A stretch of 64,000 nucleotides of DNA from Pseudomonas veronii (GCF_001439695.1 NZ_JYLL01000013.1:1-64000); one strand, 5' to 3'. Shown: positions 7,780-16,190, counted from the stretch's first letter. Notes: generated from the letters alone by a model not told the origin. Numbers and translations are program-made.

Positions 7780-8540
7780 TTGGAAGTCGCTCCAAGTTCG
7801 GCGGCGAGCGCCTTGCGCCGCTCGCCGTTCAAAGGGATGTCGTAGGTGATACGGGCGCCATAGGCGCCGGGGGCGTGGGGGTCGACGCGGACCTTGTCGA
7901 ACACCAGCAGGCGCGTGCCGAGGCTGAAGCCTTCGCTGAGGTCGTGGGTGACCATGAACACCGTCAGCCGGGTTTCGCGCCACAGCTCCAGCAGCAACTG
8001 GTGCATGTCTTTGCGGATGCCCGGGTCGAGGGCGCCGAAGGGTTCGTCCAGCAGCAAGACGCGCGGTTTCATGATCAGGGCCTGGGCGATGGCCAGGCGT
8101 TGTTGCATGCCGCCGGAGAGTTGCGCCGGGTACTTGTCCAACGCGTGGCCGAGGCCGACTTTGTGCAACAGCGCGGCGGCCTGTTCGCGCGCGGCTTTTT
8201 TGGCTTTGCCGAACAGCCGTCCGAGCAACGGCGCGCGCGGCAGTTCGAGGCCGAGGGCGACGTTGTCGAGCACGCTCAGGTGCGGGAACACCGAGTAGCG
8301 CTGGAACACCACGCCACGGCTGGCATCCGGTTCGCCGGCCAGCGGTTGGCCGTCGAGCAGGATGTGGCCCTTGCTCGCGGTTTCCTGGCCCAGCAGCAGG
8401 CGCAGAAACGTCGATTTGCCGCAGCCGGAGGTGCCGACCAGGGTGCAGAATTCGCCCTCGGCGACCTGCAGATTCAAAACCTCCAGCACCACCTGATCGC
8501 CGTAGCGCTGCCACACATTGTTGACGCTGATAAAGCTCAT
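7776..8540 (-). CDS. ABC transporter ATPase, guanidine/urea carboxylase operon
   Basis: A 254-residue ATP-binding subunit with Walker A GTSGCGKST (36-44), signature LSGGMQQRLAIAQ and Walker B RVLLLDEPFGALD. It belongs to the nitrate/sulfonate/taurine-type importer group. ATGA overlaps join it to the permease gene upstream and to the DUF1989 gene downstream. With the permease and binding protein it should import the operon's substrate, inferred to be guanidine or a guanidine derivative. Confidence 0.9.
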   Translation of the reverse strand: MSFISVNNVWQRYGDQVVLEVLNLQVAEGEFCTLVGTSGCGKSTFLRLLLGQETASKGHILLDGQPLAGEPDASRGVVFQRYSVFPHLSVLDNVALGLELPRAPLLGRLFGKAKKAAREQAAALLHKVGLGHALDKYPAQLSGGMQQRLAIAQALIMKPRVLLLDEPFGALDPGIRKDMHQLLLELWRETRLTVFMVTHDLSEGFSLGTRLLVFDKVRVDPHAPGAYGARITYDIPLNGERRKALAAELGATSK

Positions 8541-9352
8541 GCCCGCGCTCCTTCATACCAGGGGAACGCGCGCCGGGTCAGGGCCTTGAGGCCCCAGTCC
8601 ATCAGCCAGGCGAGCAGGGTGATCCACACCACGTAGGGCAGGATCACGTCCATCGCCAGGTAGCGGCGCACCAGGAAGATCCGGTAGCCCAGGCCGTCGG
8701 TGGAGGCGATGGCTTCGGCGGCGATCAGGAACAACCACGCCGAGCCCAGCATCAGCCGCAGCGAGATCAGCAGGCGCGGCAGCAATTGCGGCAACACCAC
8801 GCGCAGCATCAGGGTCCAGGTCGACGCGCCGAGGGTCTGTGCCTTCACCAGCAGTTCCACAGGAATTTCGCGTGCGCGCTGTTCCAGGTCGCGGGCCAGG
8901 CACGGGGTGACGCCGATGACGATGAGCATCACCTTGGACAATTCCCCCAGGCCGAACACGATGAACAGGATCGGCAGGATCGCCAGCGGCGGCACCATCG
9001 ACAGTACCGTCAGCAACGGCGACAACGGCGCGCCGAACAATGGCAACGTGCCGGCGGCGATGCCCAGGCACAGGCCGGCGAGGGCACTGATGCCCAGGCC
9101 GAGCGCGAGGCGGCGCAGGCTCGACGCGCTGTCCTGCCACAGCACGTATTCGCCGGTGCGGCTGTCGGCGCTCAACGCCAGGCGCTTGACCGCCTCGAGC
9201 ATTTGCCCGGCGCTGGGCAGCAGTTTGTCGTTGGGGTTATCCGCCAGGCGCTCGGCCGAGCCCACGAAGTAGGCGAACAGCAGCAGGGCGAACGGCAGCA
9301 GCACCAACAACAGGCGGCTGGAGCGGTCCGGGTGACGGTTGATCAGGCGCAT
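8537..9352 (-). CDS. ABC transporter permease, guanidine/urea carboxylase operon
   Basis: A 271-residue inner-membrane permease with an N-terminal membrane helix (LLLVLLPFALLLFAYFVG) and about five more. The EAA-type coupling loop lies around VKAQTLGASTWTLMLRVVLP. It matches SsuC/TauC-type BPD permeases. The gene starts 12 nt after the binding-protein gene and overlaps the ATPase gene by four bases. Confidence 0.9.
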   Translation of the reverse strand: MRLINRHPDRSSRLLLVLLPFALLLFAYFVGSAERLADNPNDKLLPSAGQMLEAVKRLALSADSRTGEYVLWQDSASSLRRLALGLGISALAGLCLGIAAGTLPLFGAPLSPLLTVLSMVPPLAILPILFIVFGLGELSKVMLIVIGVTPCLARDLEQRAREIPVELLVKAQTLGASTWTLMLRVVLPQLLPRLLISLRLMLGSAWLFLIAAEAIASTDGLGYRIFLVRRYLAMDVILPYVVWITLLAWLMDWGLKALTRRAFPWYEGARA

Positions 9353-9364
9353 GGCCGGGTCCTC

Positions 9365-10432
9365 TTACAACGTGCCGTCGGCGGCCATCTGCACGTAGCG
9401 GGGGTCGAACTGCAGCTTGAGGTTGGCCTTGTCGCCGCTGGTCACGCCATTGGCGAAGCTCATGCCCACGGCGCTGGTGTCCTTGGCCCCTTCACCCAAC
9501 AGGCCGTGTTGGAAGGAGAACTCGGCGACCTTGCGCATGGTCGCTGGCAACTGCGTGCTGGTGGCGAAGGCCAGGGCTTCCTTGGGCGTGGCGAACAACT
9601 TGGTGGTGTCCAGTTGCGACTGGAACCCCTTGAGGTCGGTGCCCGAGGCCTTGGCCATGTGTTCCAGGGCTTCGCTGCTGGCGGCGCCTTTGGCGTTCAT
9701 CAGGGCGACCACTTCGAACCAGGCGCCGGTGAGGGCTTTGCCCAGGGCCGGGTTGTCTTTGAGGGTCTGGGTGTTGACCACCATCATGTCCATGATTTCG
9801 CCGGGTACTTTGCTGGAGTCGAACACCTGGGTGACGCCGGGTTTGGCGTTGATCGCAGAGAGCATCGGGTTCCAGGTCGTCACCGCTTGCACCTGGTCGG
9901 TGTTGAAGGCAGCGGCGATGTCGGCGTCGGAGGTGTTGACCACTTTCAGGTCTTTTTCGGTGAGGTCGGCCGACTCCAGCGCGCGGGCCAGCAGGTAGTG
10001 CGACACCGACAGTTCCACCAGGTTGACGTTCATGCCCTTGAGGTCGGCGACGGTCTTGCCGCTGCCTTTGATCACCACGCCATCGTTGCCGTTGGAGAAG
10101 TCGCTGACCACCAGCGCGGTGCTGTCGACGCCACCGGCGGCGGGGATGGTCAGGGCGTCCATGTTGGTCATGGTGCAGCCGTCGAACTGGCCGGCGGTGT
10201 ACTGGTTGATGGACTCGACGTAGTCATTGAGTTGCACCACGTCGATGGTGATGCCGTACTTCTTGGCCCACTTGTCGAGGATGCCTTGGCTGCCGGCATA
10301 CTCCCACGGCATCCAGCCGGCATAGATCGTCCAGCACACGCTGAAGTGGTCTTTGACGGCGGCCTGGGTCTGGACGCTCAGCACAGCAGCAAAGGCGGCG
10401 GCGAGCAGGGCGGGTAAACGGATTGAGGGCAT
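9365..10432 (-). CDS. Periplasmic substrate-binding protein, urea carboxylase-type ABC transporter
   Basis: A 355-residue protein with a Sec signal peptide (MPSIRLPALLAAAFAAVLSV, cleavage near TQA-A). The mature part opens DHFSVCWTIYAGWMPWEYA, typical of the binding proteins encoded beside urea/guanidine carboxylase. An upstream in-frame ATG would add 15 residues ahead of the signal peptide. The chosen ATG is preceded by TGGAGAAG. It is the first gene of the operon, directly after the riboswitch. Confidence 0.92.
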   Translation of the reverse strand: MPSIRLPALLAAAFAAVLSVQTQAAVKDHFSVCWTIYAGWMPWEYAGSQGILDKWAKKYGITIDVVQLNDYVESINQYTAGQFDGCTMTNMDALTIPAAGGVDSTALVVSDFSNGNDGVVIKGSGKTVADLKGMNVNLVELSVSHYLLARALESADLTEKDLKVVNTSDADIAAAFNTDQVQAVTTWNPMLSAINAKPGVTQVFDSSKVPGEIMDMMVVNTQTLKDNPALGKALTGAWFEVVALMNAKGAASSEALEHMAKASGTDLKGFQSQLDTTKLFATPKEALAFATSTQLPATMRKVAEFSFQHGLLGEGAKDTSAVGMSFANGVTSGDKANLKLQFDPRYVQMAADGTL

Positions 10433-10493
10433 GGGGCTTCTCCAGTTGATCGAGGGCGAGCAGGAGCAACGCGGCACCGTGAACGGTGGCTTG

Positions 10494-10586
10494 TCTCCCG
10501 GGCTTTTATCCCGCCGTGTAACCTCAACTGGAGGTCGCCGACTCTCGGACCAGCCACTCGCGTTTCGCGAGCCGGAACCCTAGTCA
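10494..10586 (-). promoter_or_regulatory. Guanidine-I (ykkC) riboswitch
   Basis: The minus strand contains the conserved blocks of the ykkC class in order: CTAGGGTTCCGGC, CTGGTCCGAGAG, ACGGCGGGATAAAAGCCCGG and GGAGA. This aptamer binds guanidinium and turns on guanidine export or degradation genes. A short hairpin (CACCG-TTCA-CGGTG, 10473-10490) follows and may belong to the expression platform. It is 60 nt upstream of the binding-protein ATG and fixes the substrate class of the whole operon. Confidence 0.95.
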
Positions 10587-10641
10587 GCCATTGCAAATTG
10601 TGGTGCCGCGAACCTGTGATGAATCCTGCACGCAAGAGGCT

Positions 10642-10659
10642 AAGCGAGAGTCATGCCAA
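10642..10659 (-). promoter_or_regulatory. Sigma-54-type promoter of the guanidine operon
   Basis: The minus strand reads TTGGCATGACTCTCGCTT. The GG and GC dinucleotides are 12 bases apart, as needed for the -24/-12 elements, and it differs from YTGGCACG-N4-TTGCW at two positions. Transcription would start near 10632, about 45 nt before the riboswitch aptamer. RpoN control fits a nitrogen-scavenging operon. Confidence 0.6.
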
Positions 10660-10770
10660 GTAGGGCGCGGGCGTGTAGGTCGCGGGTTTGCGCGCAACGC
10701 CCGACGCTCGAGTGCGTGCGGCTGCGTTGCACTGGTGCGCCGTCGCACTGCAATGAGGCATTCGGTTCGT

Positions 10771-10788
10771 CTGAAACAGATGTTTCAG
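10771..10788. promoter_or_regulatory. Perfect palindrome, candidate enhancer site for a sigma-54 activator
   Basis: CTGAAACA-N2-TGTTTCAG is a perfect 8-2-8 dyad about 147 bp upstream of the predicted sigma-54 start, the usual distance for an enhancer-binding protein. A GCACTGGTGC block at 10729-10738 contains NtrC-like half-sites. It could instead serve the divergent lipoprotein gene at 10908. The cognate protein is not identified. Confidence 0.45.
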
Positions 10789-10861
10789 TCTGTGTCGAAA
10801 TCGCACCAGTTTCGCTTTTTGATGTCAGATATTTCGTCATTCAGCAAAAGTTGAATGCCGC

Positions 10862-10880
10862 CCGCCAGCGTCGCTGGCGG
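10862..10880 (+). other. Hairpin in the leader of the lipoprotein gene
   Basis: CCGCCAGC-GTC-GCTGGCGG forms a perfect 8-bp stem with a 3-nt loop, ending 27 nt before the ATG at 10908. No T-run follows, so it is more likely an mRNA leader structure than a terminator. Confidence 0.5.
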
Positions 10881-10907
10881 TGCTCTTTCGCGGTCCAGGA
10901 GGCCGCC

Positions 10908-11234
10908 ATGTATCGACGACTGCTTCTTATCGCTGTGCTCGGTCTGTCCCTTTCTGCGTGCGTGCCCTATTACGATGGAGGCCCAGGTTATTACCGTTCC
11001 GAGGTCTATACCGCGCCCGCGCCGGTGTATTACTACGGCGGCGGCCCGGCGTATCAATATCGGCGTGACTATTACCCGGCGCCGCGTTACTACGCGCCGG
11101 CGCCGCGTTATTACCAGCCGGCGCCTCGCATGGGTTACCGGCCTTATCCAAACCAGGGTTGGGGGGATCGCTGGGGCAATGGCGGGCACGGTCGCGGTGG
11201 CGATCGTGGCGCTGGTCGCGGCGGTCATCGTTGA
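10908..11234 (+). CDS. Small Tyr/Pro/Gly-rich lipoprotein
   Basis: A 108-residue protein with a lipoprotein signal ending LSLSAC, lipidated Cys at 18. The mature part is low complexity: Tyr-Tyr-Pro/Ala-Pro repeats such as RRDYYPAPRYYAPAPRYY, then a Gly/Arg/His-rich tail. It is probably anchored in the outer membrane; function is unknown. GGAGG lies 6 nt before the ATG. A longer open frame starts at 10653 but would place the lipobox internally. Confidence 0.85.
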   Translation: MYRRLLLIAVLGLSLSACVPYYDGGPGYYRSEVYTAPAPVYYYGGGPAYQYRRDYYPAPRYYAPAPRYYQPAPRMGYRPYPNQGWGDRWGNGGHGRGGDRGAGRGGHR

Positions 11235-11249
11235 CCGCTCTTGAAGGCA

Positions 11250-11275
11250 AGCGGCGCAGGCAGCGCCGCTTTTTC
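11250..11275 (+). terminator. Rho-independent terminator after the lipoprotein gene
   Basis: AGCGGCGC-AGGCA-GCGCCGCT followed by TTTT, 15 nt after the stop codon: a strong GC stem with a short T-run. Confidence 0.85.
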
Positions 11276-11291
11276 GTAGCATTTAGCAGTA

Positions 11292-11307
11292 CTGTCAGAT
11301 TTAACAG
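11292..11307 (+). promoter_or_regulatory. 16-bp dyad, copy 1 (CTGTNA-N4-TRACAG)
   Basis: CTGTCAGATTTAACAG, ending 81 bp before the DUF3757-like ATG. It matches four other copies in the window, each upstream of an Ig-like protein gene, and has the CT-N12-AG spacing of lux/las boxes. Confidence 0.6.
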
Positions 11308-11388
11308 CTATCGTTTGGGTTTCTAGTGTATTCAACTGGGAGCGGCCGTTGTGTCTCTTCGACCGCCCAGTGAGCGAAGGAACCCCCG

Positions 11389-11823
11389 ATGATCAGACAA
11401 TTGATGTGCGTTTTACTCCTCATGGTCGGCGGCGTTGCACACGTGCAAGCGAACCAAGGCTGCCCTTATCCCTCGGCAATCAAGTACGTTGATGGCTACT
11501 TCCAGGCGACGGTAGGAACACTCGTCTGGCAAAGCCCGAAGATCGGCTATCGGGAGTTTGTCGACCAATTCATTGGCGCCATTTTTACCCCGGGCAAGGC
11601 ACAGGATCGGGAAAACGGCTATGTAGACAAGTGCAGCTACCTGACCGGTGACGGTCAGAGAGTGGACTTGCGGTACGGCAAATCGGCAGAGGTGGAGACG
11701 ATGTCGCTGACCGGTACTTTGCATTGGCACCTTGCCAGCGACCCCTTCGGCCTGCCGGTGTATATCTGCCAGGACAGTCAGCCGGACAATTGCGCATTCA
11801 CGGTTAAAAAGCCAAAAAACTGA
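11389..11823 (+). CDS. Secreted DUF3757-like protein
   Basis: A 144-residue protein with an N-terminal signal peptide (MIRQLMCVLLLMVGGVAHVQA). The mature part begins NQGCPYPSAIKYVDGYFQA and has paired cysteines (CPYP, DKCSY, YICQ, NCAF) suited to disulfides in the periplasm or outside. The CPxPxxIxYVDGYF opening resembles the DUF3757 family of small secreted proteins; I am fairly but not fully sure of that label. It has its own promoter region carrying the shared dyad, which ties it to the Ig-like genes downstream. It converges on the next gene with only 3 bp between the stops. Confidence 0.8.
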   Translation: MIRQLMCVLLLMVGGVAHVQANQGCPYPSAIKYVDGYFQATVGTLVWQSPKIGYREFVDQFIGAIFTPGKAQDRENGYVDKCSYLTGDGQRVDLRYGKSAEVETMSLTGTLHWHLASDPFGLPVYICQDSQPDNCAFTVKKPKN

Positions 11824-11826
11824 CTG

Positions 11827-12939
11827 TCAAAAGTAGGAAAAATCCGCGAGCGGATGGCGGCCTTCCCAGGCTTTGTTGAAATGCGCCTGCACCACGGCCT
11901 GCGGAATGGCATTGATATCCGGCCAATGCCAATGAGGCTGCTGGTCTTTGTCGATCAACCGCGCGCGGACCCCTTCGCTGAATTCCGGGTGGCGGCAGCA
12001 ATTGAGGCTCAGGGTGTATTCCATCTGGAACACCTCGGCCAGCGACAGGTGGCGGGCGCGCTGGAGCTGTTCCCACACCAGGTGCGCGGTCAGCGGGCAG
12101 CCTTCGCTGAGGGTCTTGCCGGCGCGGCTGAGCAACGGGTCGGCGTGCTCGCGCAACGGGCTCAAGGCCCGCCAGGCACTGCGCACGTCACTGACATCCA
12201 GCCACTCATCGATCTGCGCCCGGCGTGGTAGCCATTGCGCTTCGGGTTGCTGGTCGATGGCTTCCTGGGCCAAGGCCTTGAGCAGGCTGTTGAGCTGCAT
12301 CGCGGTCTGTTCCTGCCAGTTCAGTTGCAACAGGCCTTCGAGCAGTTCGTCTTGCTGGTCGTCGCGCATGAAGCGGTCGGCCAGGCCCAAATCGAGCGCG
12401 TCGCGGCCGTTGATGTGCGCCCCGGTCAGGCCAAGGAACAACCCCAGTTTGCCCGGCATGCGTGACAGGAACCAACTGGCGCCCACATCCGGGTACAGGC
12501 CGATGCTGATCTCGGGCATGGCCAAGCGGCTGCTGGGGGTGACGATACGCACCGAGGCGCTTTGCAGCAGGCCCATGCCGCCGCCCAGCACATAGCCGTG
12601 ACCCCAGCAGATCAACGGTTTGGGGTAGGTGTGCAGGCGATAGTCGAGGCGATATTCCGCGGCAAAAAACTGCGCGGCCAGCTCCGGCACGACGCCGGGT
12701 TGTTCACGGCAGGCCATGGCCAGGCTGCGCACTTCGCCGCCGGCGCAAAATGCCTTGGGGCCCTTGCCGCGCAACAGCACGCAGACGATGTTCGGGTCTT
12801 TGGCCCAGGCGTCCAGGCGATCGCCCAGGGCCAGGATCATCGGCAGGGAGAGGGCGTTGAGGGCCTTTTCGGCGTCCAGGCTGGCGATGCCGATGCGCGC
12901 GCCGCCGCTGCCGGTCAGCTCTTCGAAGTGCAGGTTCAT
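11827..12939 (-). CDS. Enoyl-CoA hydratase/isomerase family protein, 3-hydroxyisobutyryl-CoA hydrolase-like
   Basis: A 370-residue crotonase-fold protein. The oxyanion-hole segments RGKGPKAFCAGGEVRSL and WGHGYVLGGGMGL, the MPEISIGLYPDVGASWFL motif and the extra C-terminal 100 residues match the ECH_2 (HIBYL-CoA hydrolase) subgroup rather than 260-residue hydratases. That would place it in valine breakdown, but a hydratase role cannot be excluded. The start MNLHFEELTG was chosen over an upstream ATG that adds 27 residues of non-family sequence. Confidence 0.82.
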   Translation of the reverse strand: MNLHFEELTGSGGARIGIASLDAEKALNALSLPMILALGDRLDAWAKDPNIVCVLLRGKGPKAFCAGGEVRSLAMACREQPGVVPELAAQFFAAEYRLDYRLHTYPKPLICWGHGYVLGGGMGLLQSASVRIVTPSSRLAMPEISIGLYPDVGASWFLSRMPGKLGLFLGLTGAHINGRDALDLGLADRFMRDDQQDELLEGLLQLNWQEQTAMQLNSLLKALAQEAIDQQPEAQWLPRRAQIDEWLDVSDVRSAWRALSPLREHADPLLSRAGKTLSEGCPLTAHLVWEQLQRARHLSLAEVFQMEYTLSLNCCRHPEFSEGVRARLIDKDQQPHWHWPDINAIPQAVVQAHFNKAWEGRHPLADFSYF

Positions 12940-13013
12940 CGTGACCTCAATCGGGAAGGTGAAGGTTGAGTATGATCCCTTCATGGGAAAGTGCCGGTTG
13001 TGTGTCAGATCAA

Positions 13014-13042
13014 TTGACAAGCGGGGTCGGCTTTCCTAGGGT
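13014..13042 (+). promoter_or_regulatory. Sigma-70 promoter of ung
   Basis: TTGACA at 13014-13019, 17-bp spacer, TAGGGT at 13037-13042. The -35 is perfect, the -10 weaker. It lies 34 bp before the ung ATG. Confidence 0.55.
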
Positions 13043-13075
13043 TCGCCTCATTCTTTTTTACAAGACCAGTCAATC

Positions 13076-13768
13076 ATGAGCGAAGGCGACCGTATCAAAC
13101 TCGAACCCAGCTGGAAACACGCCCTGCGCGATGAGTTCGAGCAGCCCTACATGGCCCAGTTGCGTGAGTTCCTGCGCCAGGAACACGCGGCCGGCAAGGA
13201 GATCTACCCGCCTGGCCCGCTGATCTTCAACGCGCTCAACTCCACGCCGCTGGACAAGGTCAAGGTGGTGATCCTCGGCCAGGACCCCTACCACGGCCCC
13301 GGCCAGGCCCACGGTCTGTGTTTCTCGGTGCAACCGGGCGTGCCGGCGCCGCCGTCGCTGGTCAATATCTATAAAGAGCTCAAGCGCGACCTGAATATCG
13401 ACATCCCCAACCACGGTTGCCTGCAAAGCTGGGCCGACCAGGGCGTATTGCTGCTCAACACCACCATGACCGTGGAACGCGCCAACGCCAACGCCCATGC
13501 GGGCAAGGGCTGGCAGTTTTTTACCGATCGGATCATCGAAGTCGTCAGCGAGCACCAGCCGCACCTGGTGTTCCTGCTGTGGGGCGCGCATGCACAGAGC
13601 AAGCAGAAGCTGATCGATGCGACCAAGCATCTGGTGCTGACGTCGGTCCACCCGTCGCCGTTGTCGGCATATCGCGGCTTTCTGGGCTGCGGGCATTTCA
13701 GCCGCACCAACAAGTTTCTTGAGCAGAATGGCGAGACGCCGATTGATTGGGTGTTGCCACCCGTCTGA
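13076..13768 (+). CDS. ung: Uracil-DNA glycosylase
   Basis: A 230-residue family-1 UDG. The water-activating motif GQDPYHG carries Asp70, and the DNA-intercalation motif HPSPLSAYRG lies near the C-terminus, with the usual length. It excises uracil from DNA as the first step of base-excision repair. The gene stands alone, divergent from the crotonase-family gene. Confidence 0.97.
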   Translation: MSEGDRIKLEPSWKHALRDEFEQPYMAQLREFLRQEHAAGKEIYPPGPLIFNALNSTPLDKVKVVILGQDPYHGPGQAHGLCFSVQPGVPAPPSLVNIYKELKRDLNIDIPNHGCLQSWADQGVLLLNTTMTVERANANAHAGKGWQFFTDRIIEVVSEHQPHLVFLLWGAHAQSKQKLIDATKHLVLTSVHPSPLSAYRGFLGCGHFSRTNKFLEQNGETPIDWVLPPV

Positions 13769-13844
13769 GGGGCCGGCGCGTTGTGTTCCCGGGTTAGCGG
13801 GAGCACACCGTCTGTGGGGGGCAACGGTCTTGTGTCCGCCCTAC

Positions 13845-13860
13845 CTGTTACTTTTGACAG
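13845..13860 (+). promoter_or_regulatory. 16-bp dyad, copy 2
   Basis: CTGTTACTTTTGACAG, ending 111 bp before the ATG of the first Ig-like gene. CTAATT about 20 bp downstream could be a -10, which would place the dyad over the -35 region as for LuxR-type activators. Confidence 0.6.
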
Positions 13861-13971
13861 TATCCAACCACCGCGTTTCCTAATTAACTGTTCTCCCGGC
13901 CTTATCGCTCTGCTGTTCAGCAGCACGCAGCCAGCGGCCAGTCACTGAACCCAGTGTTGAGGAGAGTGGAA

Positions 13972-16005
13972 ATGCCTAATAACACACCATCGGACAAGCG
14001 CTTATCCAAAAGCGGCCTTCCTACTCCGAAAATGGCGGCTGAACCCGTGGTACCGCCACCTTTCGCGTTGCCTTTATTGAGTGATGAAACGGCGTACACC
14101 ATTCCACGTTCGGCGCAGGCGGCGGACTTGCCGGTAGAAGTCCAGACGTTATGGGCCGGTGGGGATGGGCTGGATCCTGGCGAGGTGACCGTCATCAGAT
14201 TTTATTGGGATGATGAATCGACGCCGTTCGCTACCGCGTCCCGTACCGCATTTTATGATGAGAGCGACCTGCCGGTGGTCGGGCTTGTGCCGCAGATAAA
14301 ACTGAACTCACCCGGCCTGCATTTGCTGCGCTACACCGTGACGTTGGTGCCGGGCGATACGGCCGGCCCGTCCAGTCCGATTCTCATTAATATCGACAAG
14401 GAGGCGCCTAATCAGAATAACCGGGGGGCACCGTTGATTTTTCCATCAGAGATAGAAAGCGGCGGAGTGACGGATGCGTACCTGGTGTCTAACGGTGATC
14501 GCGTCGTGGCACGGGTTCCGCGCTGGCCGGACATTCGGCTTGAGGATGAAGTGACGGCCGACCTGGTGCGTTTGCCCCTGAGCAAGGCCAAAGGCAAGCG
14601 TCGGGTGCTTGCGGACGGGATCGCCCGTACCACGATCACTCAGGCCCACTTGGATGGCGCTCCCATTGAGCTGATCTTTACCGGTGACGTGCTGCGCAGT
14701 CATGTCAACGCTGAATACAATGCCCGTTATTTTTTGAGCGACAGGGGCGGCAACGAAGGCCCGCCTTCACGCACTTCAGTCCTGCTGATAGACCTGACAC
14801 CCACGCCGGGCACCCTCAGGGCTGTCGACGTTCCCCAATTGGCGATCGACGGGCGGATCGATCTGGAGGATGCTCGGGACCCGGGGTTTCCAGGCGGTGT
14901 GTATATACACATCCTGGAAGTGGTCGGGGCCGCGCCCGGCGATGTTCTGCAGCCATTTTGGGACTTCATTGCTCTGCCCCCGATTACCGTCGGCGTAGGC
15001 CAGGTCTGGCCGATCGTGGTGCAGATCGACTATGGAACCCTGGCCAGTGGCGGCTTCGAGTTTATCGGCGGTACGATCAGGACGGATTACACCTGGCAGC
15101 GCGGGACCGGAACGCCGAGACGTTCACTTCCCAGGTTTGCGCCGGTCAATCTGACCGTCGCAGGGCCGGTAAGCCCGAACAACCCTGACCCGGTGAACCC
15201 GTTGCTGGAACGGGTCACTGTCAAAGGCCGAGACGGCGACAACCTGTTGACGATCAGCGACCGGGGCCAGCCGGCGCGGGTTATTGTGCGACTCTATGTC
15301 GGCCCTGTTGCGAACCAGTCGTTGGAATTGATGTGGGGCAACCCTCCCGTGCTTGCCGATACCTATACCGTGCGGCCTGAAGACAGGGCGGGGGACGAGA
15401 TTGCGTTCTTCGTCCCATGGGATCTGATCGAGCAAACACCGGGCGGCATTGTCCCCACGTTCTATTGGACGTTTAACGGAATCAACAGACAGCGTTCGCC
15501 CCATACGGATGTGATGGTCAATATTGTACCGATCGATGGGTTGCGCGACCCTGAATTTCCCGATGTCAACTATGGGCCTGCGCCTGATGCAGGCTTTATC
15601 AACTGCGACATGCGGCCTTGGGACAGAGGCGTCCGAGTGAGAATTCCCGGCGACAGCAGCCGGTTGTCGGAGCAGGACACGGTTGTCTTGTCTTGGGCGA
15701 GCTACGCCAATACCAACGGCAATTCAGATGGCGTCATTCCAGAAACGATCGATACGTTCTCCCATACGCTGACGCAACAAGAGGCGGAGCAGGGCTATGA
15801 CTTTTGGGTGCCGTTTGACCCCTATATCCTGCTGCCGGGACTTGTAAAGCCGCCTGAGGGGCAAACCAATCCGCGCTATGGCTCGGCGGTCATACAGTAT
15901 CGGCTGATCAAAAGCGGCGGAGGGGGGATAGGGGATTCCCGTCGGGAACTGGTGTTCATTTCTCTGACTCGCCTCGGCACCCTGCCGCCCTGCATCAGTG
16001 ATTGA
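13972..16005 (+). CDS. Ig-like repeat protein A, function unknown
   Basis: A 677-residue protein with no signal peptide or membrane helix: a polar, Pro-rich N-terminus (MPNNTPSDKRLSK) then about six beta-rich modules of 90-110 residues. Recurring motifs include DKEAPNQNNRG, AYLVSNGDRVVARVPRW and GD-hydrophobic strands, typical of Ig-like or cadherin-like folds. The C-terminal module has two Cys (FINCDMRPWD and LPPCISD) that recur in protein B. GAGGAG precedes the ATG. It is a paralogue of the genes at 16350, 20912 and 24666. I do not recognise an established function. Confidence 0.8.
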   Translation: MPNNTPSDKRLSKSGLPTPKMAAEPVVPPPFALPLLSDETAYTIPRSAQAADLPVEVQTLWAGGDGLDPGEVTVIRFYWDDESTPFATASRTAFYDESDLPVVGLVPQIKLNSPGLHLLRYTVTLVPGDTAGPSSPILINIDKEAPNQNNRGAPLIFPSEIESGGVTDAYLVSNGDRVVARVPRWPDIRLEDEVTADLVRLPLSKAKGKRRVLADGIARTTITQAHLDGAPIELIFTGDVLRSHVNAEYNARYFLSDRGGNEGPPSRTSVLLIDLTPTPGTLRAVDVPQLAIDGRIDLEDARDPGFPGGVYIHILEVVGAAPGDVLQPFWDFIALPPITVGVGQVWPIVVQIDYGTLASGGFEFIGGTIRTDYTWQRGTGTPRRSLPRFAPVNLTVAGPVSPNNPDPVNPLLERVTVKGRDGDNLLTISDRGQPARVIVRLYVGPVANQSLELMWGNPPVLADTYTVRPEDRAGDEIAFFVPWDLIEQTPGGIVPTFYWTFNGINRQRSPHTDVMVNIVPIDGLRDPEFPDVNYGPAPDAGFINCDMRPWDRGVRVRIPGDSSRLSEQDTVVLSWASYANTNGNSDGVIPETIDTFSHTLTQQEAEQGYDFWVPFDPYILLPGLVKPPEGQTNPRYGSAVIQYRLIKSGGGGIGDSRRELVFISLTRLGTLPPCISD

Positions 16006-16103
16006 ACCTGGCATGTTGTACGTGCAATCGGGAGGGCATGAAGCCTTCCCGGTTTCATTTTCAGACGTTGGATTCCTGCCTTTTTGCGCTATTTCGCAAT
16101 AAA

Positions 16104-16150
16104 AAAAGCCGCTTGGACGGTTGTCGTCGAAGGGGCCAGTGGCGGCCTTT
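16104..16150 (+). terminator. Possible terminator after protein A
   Basis: AAGCCGC-TTGG pairs imperfectly with CC-GGCGGCCTT across a 25-nt loop, followed by TT and an AT-rich run. The stem is bulged and the T-run short, so this is tentative. Confidence 0.3.
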
Positions 16151-16174
16151 CGCTCAATTTTTACATATATCAAC

Positions 16175-16190
16175 CTGTCAAGTTTGACAG
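16175..16190 (+). promoter_or_regulatory. 16-bp dyad, copy 3
   Basis: CTGTCAAGTTTGACAG, perfect arms (CTGTCA/TGACAG), 159 bp before the ATG of the second Ig-like gene. The 344-bp gap around it holds no other gene. Confidence 0.62.
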
